A stretch of 64,000 nt of DNA, taken from contig JBPXJS010000041.1 of assembly GCA_051715425.1 (NCBI GenBank), forward strand, positions 62,001 through 126,000, read 5' to 3'. The translations under genes were made by a program, and so were the position numbers. The first letter of the stretch is position 1; each line of letters opens with the position of its first letter. Source of the DNA: JAJTFA01 sp051715425. GTDB taxonomy: Bacteria > Bacteroidota > Bacteroidia > UKL13-3. Below, in pieces: positions 9,501-15,928 of the stretch. The notes under the pieces were generated by a model that did no database searches, was not told where the DNA came from, and was given only the letters and a program-made list of their open reading frames with translations.

Positions 9501-9620
9501 AAGCGTAAATTTGCCCAGGCTGTTCACCTGAACCACATGCGGCTCAATAACATATCCAAGATACGGATGGTTTACAAGAGTATAAACCAAAGCAAACGGT
9601 TGTGTATTTACAACAAGCAA
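6555..9620 (-). CDS. SNF2-family DEAD/DEAH-box ATPase
   Basis: A 1021-residue protein with the bacterial SNF2 layout: a long N-terminal region (1-500) of the bacterial SNF2-associated type, then a two-lobed motor. Visible motifs are DDMGLGKTIQTLALL (Walker A, about 537-550), LDESQSIKN (motif II, about 685, DESQ instead of DEAH), LTGTPIEN, and DRTHRIGQ (motif VI, about 960). Such proteins translocate on duplex DNA and are thought to remodel protein-DNA complexes; the cellular role in bacteria is poorly known. The start appears to be TTG at 9620: an in-frame TAA lies 12 nt upstream, GGGAG sits at ribosome-binding distance, and the next ATG would remove about 64 conserved-looking residues. Confidence 0.9.
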   Translation of the reverse strand: MLVVNTQPFALVYTLVNHPYLGYVIEPHVVQVNSLGKFTLTHQRIFSKTSAYFNQKIETEDEKIISMLDELDDDFIFRKFYTEGKKKIRTAEFFSNEKYCSKELFNDFIRPFIEQRLNKVLNLLRSKHIYKMGNDNNPTSQKILVADEKASVLFHFRRNEEGTRYFPTIKFGGERVEFMYKGAGIISCHPAWMLLNNTLFDFEKEIDGKKLQPFLNKRYIEIARNAEENYFNKFVTHLIEKYDVYAEGFKIITAKEEGVSLLKVQPYDGDEISLKLTFHYGNAVFEYGSPDQVRAVVQKKGNDYSFVRVKRDRHWEEERKGIIEKMGLSQISGAYFSLTKNTVKIADDQLIPLETTNKYEFLEWLNDHVGELEESDIKVEQGDEFNKYFIGSREIKLEVKEQRDWFDIKAVVKFGEFSFPFLALRENILKGKREFILPNGQIAVIPNEWFGNLAGMLEFSTSDEEIKLEKHHVGLIEELTHETGRYLRLSDKLGKMKEYGQIKEVTLPEKFEGSLRPYQKAGFDWFYFLKENGFGGCLADDMGLGKTIQTLALLQKEKELFLQSGGQKRIEEMLPTVISENKPQLSLFTGEADDVQVNADAGTDSKTYIKTSLIVVPNSLVYNWHKESKKFTPGIKTLVYTGINREKNPQMFLLYDLVITTYGTVRVDIDILKEFKFNYVILDESQSIKNPNSQASRAVKQLKAVNKLVLTGTPIENSVQELWSQLSFINPGLVGSLQAFTERFVTPIEKGNDVHKMQQLKAIIKPFVLRRTKDQVAQELPPKMEQVVYCNMTDEQADAYETVKSYFRNEIIKSIQEVGLNRSQFALLQGLTKLRQIANHPRLTDEKFEGVSGKFDEVLNMAETAKSEGHKVLIFSQFVKQLDIYRKDFDEKGWSYCYLDGSLSNEQRQKAVEEFQHNNDVKFFLISLKAGGVGLNLTAADYVFIIDPWWNPAVEQQAIDRTHRIGQNKAVFTYKFITRDTVEEKILALQHKKKELANSIITTEESFIKSIDIDEILEILS

Positions 9621-9692
9621 GTTTCTCCCACGTTAAAGTGAGTAAAGGTATAAATTTCATTAAAATTCCGGAAATTGTTTTTTAAGAAAAAA

Positions 9693-10493
9693 TTAGGATA
9701 GCTTTATTTTTCCTTCAAACACAAAAGTGGCAGGTCCCTGCAACCAAATATTGGTAAAATGACCTGGTGATTGATGGTAATCAAAACTAACCTTAAGATT
9801 GCCTCCCGGGGTGCTGATATCAATCTGATGAACACCATCGGGCAGGTTATTTAACATGGCTGTACTTAATGCTGCTGCTGTAACACCCGTTCCGCAGCTA
9901 AGGGTCTCATCCTCCACTCCCCTTTCATAGGTTCTCATTTCTATCTGCTTTAATCCCTGGAGATGAACAAAATTTACGTTAATCCCCTCCTTAGCAAACT
10001 CGTTATTATACCTTATTTCACGTGCACTGGTAACTACCTCCGTTTTAGCCGTTAATTCAGAAGAAAAAGCAACATAATGGGGAGAACCGGTATTTAAAAT
10101 AAAAATGTGCTCACCTCTTCTTTCCACACCTGACACATCCTGCATTTTAAGTTTTACCATTTCTGGTTCTATAACTGCCTCATGTGGCCCGTCTACAGCC
10201 ATAAATGAAGTGGTGGTTCCGCATACACCCCTGTCATAGGCAAAAGCTGCCAAACAACGTCCGCCATTTCCACACATGCTGCTCTCATTGCCATCGCTGT
10301 TATAATATTTCATATAAAAGGCAAGCTCATGATGCGGCTGAAGCAATATGAGACCATCGGCACCAATGCCAAACTTTCGGTCGCACAAAGTTGAAATAAG
10401 GGTGTGATTATTTGCAGGGAAGATCAAATCCCTGTCGTCAATCATGATAAAATCATTACCAGTTCCCTGGTATTTGAAAAAGGTTGAAATCAA
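9693..10493 (-). CDS. dapF: Diaminopimelate epimerase
   Basis: A 266-residue PLP-independent epimerase that converts LL- to meso-diaminopimelate for lysine and peptidoglycan. The two catalytic cysteines are present: C74 in SSMCGNGGRC and C200 in ETLSCGTGVTAAA. The substrate-binding blocks KYQGTGNDF and FGIGADGL are also intact. The only reasonable start is TTG at 10493; its TTGA overlaps the TGA stop of the upstream gene, which indicates coupling. The first ATG lies inside the conserved GTGNDF block and cannot be the start. Normal length for the family. Confidence 0.96.
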   Translation of the reverse strand: MISTFFKYQGTGNDFIMIDDRDLIFPANNHTLISTLCDRKFGIGADGLILLQPHHELAFYMKYYNSDGNESSMCGNGGRCLAAFAYDRGVCGTTTSFMAVDGPHEAVIEPEMVKLKMQDVSGVERRGEHIFILNTGSPHYVAFSSELTAKTEVVTSAREIRYNNEFAKEGINVNFVHLQGLKQIEMRTYERGVEDETLSCGTGVTAAALSTAMLNNLPDGVHQIDISTPGGNLKVSFDYHQSPGHFTNIWLQGPATFVFEGKIKLS

Positions 10494-11365
10494 AATTTAT
10501 GGAATTCATTATCCAGGTGCAGCACATATTCTGTTTTATCGCTAAAACGTAATATCACTTTATCATTTTCCTGATAAAGATTTACAGAATATGGTTTACC
10601 AATTCCGTAGAGCACCAGCTTTTTGCCATTAAAGCGATAGCCGTGGTAATTTACAGGCGATTTCCAAAACTCAACCAAAACGGGAGTTTCTGAATGTATT
10701 TTGCCTTTACTTACACGGGTATAATTCAGATCGGTGATACTGTCATTATATAGCGAATCCATGCGGCTTTTTACCACACGGAATCTTAACTCGTAAACTT
10801 CTTTTTCTATTGGGGCAAGGAAAGTATCATGCAACAACATATCGGTAACCAGAGATGGTTCCATATCCGAAGAAGCAATGGTTCTGCTCATGGCAGTTGA
10901 ATGGGTTTCCTCCTGATTTGTGTTTGTTTGACTGGCAACTTCTTTTCTTTCTATTTCTTCCGGTTGAGAAATGATGGCAACAGCGGTTTTAGGTGCCGGC
11001 TGGTCGCTTCCAAAAAGAGGGAACTTATCCCAAAGCACCTTATCATTTTGTTTTTCTTTTACCTCAAGGTGTTTGTTCTCTTCACGTAACTTTTCGTTAT
11101 CGATATAATAATTGGCTGCAATGGCAATACCTGTAACAGAAACAAGAAGGTAAACGGCTGAGCTCAATTTGGTATACAGAAATGACTCTTCATGAGCCAT
11201 CACAATCTTTTCCAGGTAAGTTGCTCTGTTTTTCCTGTACTCATTAAATGACTTGCGCAATGAAATATCTTCTGACAATTTTTCTTCAAAAGATATTTTG
11301 TCTGAATCAGACATTTCATTTCGAAGATACTTCTCAAAATGGTATTGATGTTTCAGGTTATTCAT
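10490..11365 (-). CDS. Single-pass membrane protein, anti-sigma-like N-terminus, unknown function
   Basis: A 291-residue protein I do not recognise. Residues 8-50 (FEKYLRNEMSDSDKISFEEK and on) resemble the helical cytosolic segment found at the N-terminus of Bacteroidota anti-sigma-type proteins. One membrane helix follows at about 68-90 (VYLLVSVTGIAIAANYY), then a charged coiled-coil-like stretch (KLREENKHLEVKEKQ), a low-complexity linker, and a C-terminal region (190-291) with no known motif. No sigma factor gene lies nearby. It precedes dapF with a 4-nt overlap, so the two are probably cotranslated. It is divergent from htrA across 142 bp. Confidence 0.7.
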   Translation of the reverse strand: MNNLKHQYHFEKYLRNEMSDSDKISFEEKLSEDISLRKSFNEYRKNRATYLEKIVMAHEESFLYTKLSSAVYLLVSVTGIAIAANYYIDNEKLREENKHLEVKEKQNDKVLWDKFPLFGSDQPAPKTAVAIISQPEEIERKEVASQTNTNQEETHSTAMSRTIASSDMEPSLVTDMLLHDTFLAPIEKEVYELRFRVVKSRMDSLYNDSITDLNYTRVSKGKIHSETPVLVEFWKSPVNYHGYRFNGKKLVLYGIGKPYSVNLYQENDKVILRFSDKTEYVLHLDNEFHKF

Positions 11366-11507
11366 GCTTTAGCTAAGCAAAGTTGCATATTTTTTTTGAC
11401 AATCCCATACTTTCAGACACCCTTTTAGCGTTAAAAGTTGCGTTTATTGAAAATTCCTTGGAACAATTTTTGATAAAGAGTATTTTTAACAGTTTAAATA
11501 TCTTTAA

Positions 11508-12983
11508 ATGAGTATGAAACGATACATTGGATTTTTTGCTGTTGCAGCTCTGGGAGGGCTGGCAGCATTAGGCATTAACAGATTGTTTATTAAGAATGAC
11601 GCATCCTTTTATCATGAGGAAAGAATGGCAAGGTTTGCCGGATTAAATGAAGCATCCTCTAGGCCTGATTTTGTGGAGGTAGCTGATTTAGTGACACCTA
11701 CAGTAGTTCACATCCTTACTCAGATTGAACCGAAAAGGCAGGAAAACTCAGGTCAAATGGATCCTTTTGATTTTTTTAACGGACCTGGATTCCAGTTTGA
11801 AATGCCTCAAATGGGTCCCCGTGCTTCATCAGGTTCAGGTGTTATTATTACCCAGGACGGATACATTGTAACCAACAACCACGTAATTGACGGTGCCTCA
11901 AAAATTAAAGTGGTATTAAATGACAAACGGGAATACGATGCAGAATTAATTGGCAGAGACCCTAATACCGACATGGCATTGCTCAGAATAGATGAGAAGA
12001 ATCTGCCATTTTCGGTAATTGGAAATTCCGATGAAGTAAAAGTGGGTCAGTGGGTTTTGGCTGTAGGCAACCCTTTCAATTTAACCTCCACTGTTACCGC
12101 TGGTATCGTTAGTGCCAAAGGCCGTAACCTCAATTTATTGAGAGACCCGAGAAGACCAGAAACCCAATATTCCATAGAGTCATTTATACAAACAGATGCG
12201 GCTGTAAATCCAGGTAACAGCGGAGGTGCTTTGGTAACTTCGGATGGGAAACTGATTGGGATAAATACCGCCATTGCGTCACAAACAGGGCAATATGCCG
12301 GGTACGCATTTGCAGTTCCATCTAACCTGATGAAAAAAATTATTGACGATTTGCTTAAATATGGCGAGGTACAGCGAGGCTTTTTGGGTGTACAAATACA
12401 GGATGTAAACGGAGAGCTGGCTGATAAAGAGGGATTAAAAGAAGTGAGGGGTGTTTATGTGGCCAAAGTAAATCCCAACAGCGCGGCCGAGGATGCCGGC
12501 ATCAAGGATAAAGACGTTATCCTGAGCATTGAAGGGCAAAAAGTAAATTCTTCATCTGAGTTGCAGGAACAGGTAGGAAAACGCAATCCCGGTGATCAGT
12601 TAAAAGTGGTGGTGCTGCGTGATGGTAAAGAAAAAGAGTTTATGGTTACCCTTAAAAACCGTGATGGTAAAACAACCATTGGAAGAGTGGAAAAAACTGA
12701 AACCAATAAGGTATTGGATAGTGAGTTTGAAAGCATTAGCAGAGACGAACGCCTTAAACTGCGTATTAGTAACGGTGTAAGGGTAAAACATGTTGGTGAA
12801 AAAAGCGAAATGAAAAAAGCAGGTGTACCAAACGGATTTATCCTCATATCAATTGACAAGGTTCCCGTAAATACGGTAAGTGAAGTGAAAGCTGCCTTTG
12901 AAAACAAAAAAGGAGGCGTTCTTCTGGAGGGCATTAATCCTGACGGATCTAAAGGATATTACGGCTTCGGGTTAAATAAGTAA
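11508..12983 (+). CDS. htrA: HtrA/DegP-type periplasmic serine protease
   Basis: A 491-residue Do-like protease with an N-terminal membrane anchor or signal (residues 4-25), trypsin-like domain and two PDZ domains. The catalytic triad is His125 (TNNHVI), Asp155 (NTDMALL) and Ser238 (PGNSGGAL). PDZ1 spans about 285-385 (RGFLGVQIQDV onward); the second PDZ (about 410-490) is compact with the sequence RVKHVGEKSEMKKAG. It degrades or refolds misfolded envelope proteins. ATG at 11508 with a second in-frame ATG at 11514. A weak promoter-like TTG (11458) and TATTTTTA (11481) lie upstream. The gene ends 2 nt before the convergent epimerase gene. Confidence 0.95.
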   Translation: MSMKRYIGFFAVAALGGLAALGINRLFIKNDASFYHEERMARFAGLNEASSRPDFVEVADLVTPTVVHILTQIEPKRQENSGQMDPFDFFNGPGFQFEMPQMGPRASSGSGVIITQDGYIVTNNHVIDGASKIKVVLNDKREYDAELIGRDPNTDMALLRIDEKNLPFSVIGNSDEVKVGQWVLAVGNPFNLTSTVTAGIVSAKGRNLNLLRDPRRPETQYSIESFIQTDAAVNPGNSGGALVTSDGKLIGINTAIASQTGQYAGYAFAVPSNLMKKIIDDLLKYGEVQRGFLGVQIQDVNGELADKEGLKEVRGVYVAKVNPNSAAEDAGIKDKDVILSIEGQKVNSSSELQEQVGKRNPGDQLKVVVLRDGKEKEFMVTLKNRDGKTTIGRVEKTETNKVLDSEFESISRDERLKLRISNGVRVKHVGEKSEMKKAGVPNGFILISIDKVPVNTVSEVKAAFENKKGGVLLEGINPDGSKGYYGFGLNK

Positions 12984-12985
12984 GC

Positions 12986-13390
12986 TTATTTAATTTCCTG
13001 GCACAATTCAATCAATACCCCATTGGTTGATTTAGGATGAAGGAAGGCTATCAGTTTATTATCAGCGCCATGTTTTGGCTGTTCATGAATAAACTGAAAG
13101 CCTTCCTTTTTTAGTCTGTCCATTTCCGATAATATATCATCCACATCATAAGCAATATGATGTATCCCCTCTCCTTTTTTCTCTATAAATTTTGCGATGG
13201 TACTCTCAGGTGAAGTGGCTTCCAGCAACTCTATTTTATTAGGTCCAAGCTTAAAAAAAATGGTGTTCACATGTTCGCTTTCCACCACCTCTGTTTTATA
13301 AGGCTGCACCTGAAAAAGTTTGCTGAATAATTCCACCGATGCTTTTGCATCCTTAACGGCAATGCCAAGATGTTCTATTTTGTTAAACAT
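12986..13390 (-). CDS. mce: Methylmalonyl-CoA epimerase
   Basis: A 134-residue VOC-fold enzyme that interconverts (R)- and (S)-methylmalonyl-CoA in propionate/odd-chain metabolism. Metal ligands fit the family: KIEHLGIAV (His), NKIELLEA (Glu), GIHHIAYDV (His) and GVLIELCQ (Glu). SPESTIAKFIEKKGEG is a typical epimerase block. The start at 13390 lies only 4 nt after a perfect promoter octamer (TACATTTG on this strand), so the transcript may have almost no leader. No methylmalonyl-CoA mutase gene is in the window. Confidence 0.92.
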   Translation of the reverse strand: MFNKIEHLGIAVKDAKASVELFSKLFQVQPYKTEVVESEHVNTIFFKLGPNKIELLEATSPESTIAKFIEKKGEGIHHIAYDVDDILSEMDRLKKEGFQFIHEQPKHGADNKLIAFLHPKSTNGVLIELCQEIK

Positions 13391-13394
13391 GGGG

Positions 13395-13402
13395 CAAATG
13401 TA
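13395..13402 (-). promoter_or_regulatory. Promoter -7 octamer for mce
   Basis: On the minus strand this reads TACATTTG, a perfect match to the Bacteroidota -7 consensus TAnnTTTG. It lies 4 nt upstream of the mce ATG. No TTG is found at the usual -33 distance, so support rests on the octamer and position alone. Confidence 0.45.
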
Positions 13403-13417
13403 AACATATTATTAAGG

Positions 13418-13447
13418 TTGATTTTATGCGAAAAATAAATATAATTG
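13418..13447 (+). promoter_or_regulatory. Promoter candidate for the DUF2167 gene
   Basis: TTG at 13418-13420, a 19-bp spacer and TATAATTG at 13440-13447 (7 of 8 with consensus TAnnTTTG). The octamer ends 3 nt before the ATG at 13451, implying a leaderless or very short-leader message. The region also holds the divergent mce promoter octamer. Confidence 0.4.
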
Positions 13448-13450
13448 TTA

Positions 13451-14392
13451 ATGAAAGCACTAAAATCAACTACGTTATGGGTAACACTTTTTTTGCTATC
13501 CGTAACAACCCATGCCCAGGTTATTGACTCTGCAGGATCGGCTCTAGATTCAATTGAAAAATCCTTTGTTTACCAACACGGTAAAATTGAACTCAGAAAT
13601 GGCATCGGTTTTATTGAGGTGCCGGCCGGATACAAATACCTGGATATTGCACAATCAGAATACGTGCTTACGGAACTTTGGGGAAACCCGAAAGGAACCG
13701 ACCTTACACTTGGGATGCTGTTTCCAGAATCATCAGGGGTGATGGATGCCGAATCTTATGTTTTTAATATTCAGTATGACGAACTCGGATTTGTAAAAGA
13801 TGAGGATGCAGACGAAATGGATTATGAAGAACTCCTTGGAGAAATGAAAAAAGATGCAGAGGAGGCCAACCCCGAGAGAACCCAAAGCGGGTATGATCCG
13901 ATTTCCATAGTAGGATGGGCCGCAAAACCCTTTTATGATAAAGATAAAAAGGTACTTCACTGGGCTAAAGAGATAAAATTTGGAAGCTCTGAATCAAATA
14001 CATTAAACTACAATATTCGGATCCTTGGCCGCAAAGGGGTTTTGATACTGAATGCTATTTCCGATATTTCGGTTTTGCCCGAAGTGAACAAAACCATCCC
14101 ACAGGTTTTAGGCAGTGTAGGCTTTGCTGATGGTTATAAATACAGCGATTTTGATCCGGATGTGGACGAGGTTGCAGCATGGACCATAGGAGGCTTAGTT
14201 GCAGGAAAAGTATTGGCTAAAGTGGGCTTCTTTGCCATTATTCTTAAGTTCTGGAAATTAATAGCTATTGCTGTTGTTGGCGTAGCTTCTGCATTCTGGA
14301 AAAAGATTTTTGGAAAGAAAGAAGAAGAACCATCGGCACCGGAACAAATTGCTGAAAACCCTCAGCAGGAAGAAAACACCGAAGCGCAATAA
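13451..14392 (+). CDS. DUF2167 family membrane protein
   Basis: A 313-residue protein with a signal peptide (residues 1-23, ending in THAQ), a globular extracytoplasmic domain and two C-terminal hydrophobic segments (about 240-280), ending in a Glu/Pro-rich tail. The domain blocks NGIGFIEVPAGYKYLD, ELWGNP and GMLFPES are typical of DUF2167. Function is unknown in the family. ATG at 13451 is chosen over the TTG two codons earlier because it starts the signal peptide directly. Followed by a strong bidirectional terminator. Confidence 0.85.
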   Translation: MKALKSTTLWVTLFLLSVTTHAQVIDSAGSALDSIEKSFVYQHGKIELRNGIGFIEVPAGYKYLDIAQSEYVLTELWGNPKGTDLTLGMLFPESSGVMDAESYVFNIQYDELGFVKDEDADEMDYEELLGEMKKDAEEANPERTQSGYDPISIVGWAAKPFYDKDKKVLHWAKEIKFGSSESNTLNYNIRILGRKGVLILNAISDISVLPEVNKTIPQVLGSVGFADGYKYSDFDPDVDEVAAWTIGGLVAGKVLAKVGFFAIILKFWKLIAIAVVGVASAFWKKIFGKKEEEPSAPEQIAENPQQEENTEAQ

Positions 14393-14400
14393 TATAAAAA

Positions 14401-14433
14401 AAGCTGTTTGAAATATTTCAGACAGCTTTTTTT
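14401..14433. terminator. Bidirectional intrinsic terminator
   Basis: Near-perfect 14-bp stem with no loop beyond the palindrome centre, 14401-14428 (AAGCTGTTTGAAAT paired with ATTTCAGACAGCTT, one G-T pair), with A-run on one side and T-run on the other. It lies between the convergent DUF2167 gene and korB and can serve both. Confidence 0.85.
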
Positions 14434-14450
14434 ATATGTTTAATCAGCTT

Positions 14451-15479
14451 TTAATTTACCACCCAGGTTTCTCTTCCTGCTATCAAGGCATCAAGATCAC
14501 CTGCACCATAAGCTTCTATGGCATGATTGATCTGATCGTTAAATAACCCGTCAAAAGTGGCTTTGCTATTGTTTACATAAAACACGCCAAACGGACGTGG
14601 AAAATGTCCGTCAACAGCAGGATCATCATAAAAACGGGAAAGGATGGTGGCTTTCACCAGATCCGTTTCATCATGTATCCATAAATCATCAGCGGAGTGG
14701 TCGGCTATGTTTACCACAACCGGTTTAAATCCATCCAGTTTAATTCCCTTTTCGCCATTCTCGCCAAATACCAATGGCTTTCCGTTTTCCATAAAAAGTG
14801 TTTGCTGCTTTTTGCTTCCTTTCTCTGTAAAAATTTCAAAAGCGCCATCATTAAACACGTTGCAATTCTGATAAATTTCTATCAGGGATGTTCCTTTGTG
14901 TTCGTACCCTCTTCTGATGATAGATTGTTGATGTTTCGGATCACGGTCCATGGTTCTGGCCACAAAAGTAGCATCTGCACCCAGGCACAGGGCAATAGGA
15001 TTAAACGGATAATCCAGGGAGCCCATTGGTGTGGATTTGGTTACTTTTCCCTGCTCCGATGTTGGGGAATATTGCCCTTTTGTAAGTCCATATATCTGGT
15101 TGTTGAATAACAACACATTCAAATCCGGATTTCTTCTGAGCATATGAATAAAGTGGTTTCCGCCAATTGACATGGAATCTCCGTCACCAGTAATTACCCA
15201 AACAGAAAGATCGGGGCGTGTGGCTTTAAGTCCGGTGGCAATAGCTGTAGCCCTGCCATGAATGGAGTGCATACCAAATGTATCCATATAATAGGGAAAA
15301 CGGGAAGAACACCCGATTCCTGAAATAAACACAAACTCTTCTTTAGGTCTGCCAAGATCAGGCAATACGGTTTGCACCTGCTTTAAAATGCTGTAATCAC
15401 CACAACCCGGGCACCAGCGAACTTCCTGATCAGAAGCGAAATCTTTTGAAGTGAGTTTTTCTACAACGGGTGTCATCAT
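14451..15479 (-). CDS. korB: 2-oxoglutarate:ferredoxin oxidoreductase beta subunit
   Basis: A 342-residue TPP-binding subunit of a 2-oxoacid:ferredoxin oxidoreductase. It has the 4Fe-4S cysteine pattern in VRWCPGCGDY and GIGCSSRFPYY, and the TPP-Mg site GDGDSMSIGGNH followed by FNNQIYGLTKGQ. With korA it decarboxylates 2-oxoglutarate (or a related keto acid) to the acyl-CoA and reduces ferredoxin. A second ATG at 15476 is possible. It would normally follow korA directly; here 449 bp including an unrelated ORF separate them. Confidence 0.93.
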   Translation of the reverse strand: MMTPVVEKLTSKDFASDQEVRWCPGCGDYSILKQVQTVLPDLGRPKEEFVFISGIGCSSRFPYYMDTFGMHSIHGRATAIATGLKATRPDLSVWVITGDGDSMSIGGNHFIHMLRRNPDLNVLLFNNQIYGLTKGQYSPTSEQGKVTKSTPMGSLDYPFNPIALCLGADATFVARTMDRDPKHQQSIIRRGYEHKGTSLIEIYQNCNVFNDGAFEIFTEKGSKKQQTLFMENGKPLVFGENGEKGIKLDGFKPVVVNIADHSADDLWIHDETDLVKATILSRFYDDPAVDGHFPRPFGVFYVNNSKATFDGLFNDQINHAIEAYGAGDLDALIAGRETWVVN

Positions 15480-15489
15480 TATCTTAGTT

Positions 15490-15897
15490 TTAAATTTTAA
15501 GTGTTAAGTTGAAATGTTAGCGGCTTTTTGCTTGTGAGGTTTTCACTATTGCTGTTAGCATCTTTATCAATTCATCAATTTTATTTAAATATTCACTGTA
15601 GTCAGATTTTACGAGTTGACTTTTATCCAACAGCATTAACCAATATCGGGTTTCTCTGGCTTCCTTTGAGGCTAACGACATTTTATGAATAAAATCCGGT
15701 TTAGAAAAGGCAGCAGTTGCTTCATTTATATTTGCACCGACACTGGTAGAACTTCTTAATAGTTGTTTAGAAATAACGAATTCCTTATTTTCCTGTAAGG
15801 TTTGAAATAGTTTTATAACCTCAAGCGAAAAACTAAAACTTTTTTCAAGAACGATGCTATCGTTTTTCATAAATCTAACTTAACACTTAAAATTTAA
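15490..15897. repeat. Perfect 21-bp inverted repeats bounding the IVS-type ORF
   Basis: The arm at 15490-15510 (TTAAATTTTAAGTGTTAAGT plus T) is the exact reverse complement of the arm at 15877-15897. The 366 bp between them hold only the four-helix-bundle ORF. The arms are AT-rich and no target-site duplication is evident just outside. Without this 408-bp unit, korA and korB would be about 40 bp apart. The unit looks like a discrete insertion, but no transposition signal other than the repeats is visible. Directly outside, 15907-15919 carries CAACATTCAACAT, a motif that recurs near 58.75 kb. Confidence 0.75.
15517..15870 (-). CDS. Four-helix-bundle protein, 23S rRNA IVS (S23) family
   Basis: A 117-residue, wholly helical protein of the family first found in intervening sequences of 23S rRNA genes (TIGR02436/PF05635) and related to the Avd accessory protein of diversity-generating retroelements. 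Characteristic segments are ISKQLLRSSTSVGANINEA, FIHKMSLASKEARETRYWL and the C-terminal LTAIVKTSQ. It is not in an rRNA gene here but between korA and korB, same strand, inside perfect inverted repeats. No reverse transcriptase or variable repeat is nearby, so a retroelement role is unsupported. Molecular function is unknown. Confidence 0.85.
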   Translation of the reverse strand: MKNDSIVLEKSFSFSLEVIKLFQTLQENKEFVISKQLLRSSTSVGANINEATAAFSKPDFIHKMSLASKEARETRYWLMLLDKSQLVKSDYSEYLNKIDELIKMLTAIVKTSQAKSR

Positions 15898-15928
15898 CAT
15901 TTAAAACCCAACATTCAACATTTCCATC

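Noticed and set aside
9620..9660. ATG upstream of the SNF2 gene (near 9660) as its start
   Set aside because: It is out of frame with the SNF2 coding frame, which is closed by a TAA 12 nt before the TTG at 9620.
15517..15870. Interpretation of the IVS-family ORF as part of a 23S rRNA gene or a diversity-generating retroelement
   Set aside because: No rRNA sequence flanks it, and there is no reverse transcriptase or template/variable repeat pair in the window.
15490..15897. Interpretation of the 21-bp inverted repeats as a transcription terminator
   Set aside because: The arms are 366 bp apart with a gene between them, and there is no U-tract next to a compact hairpin.
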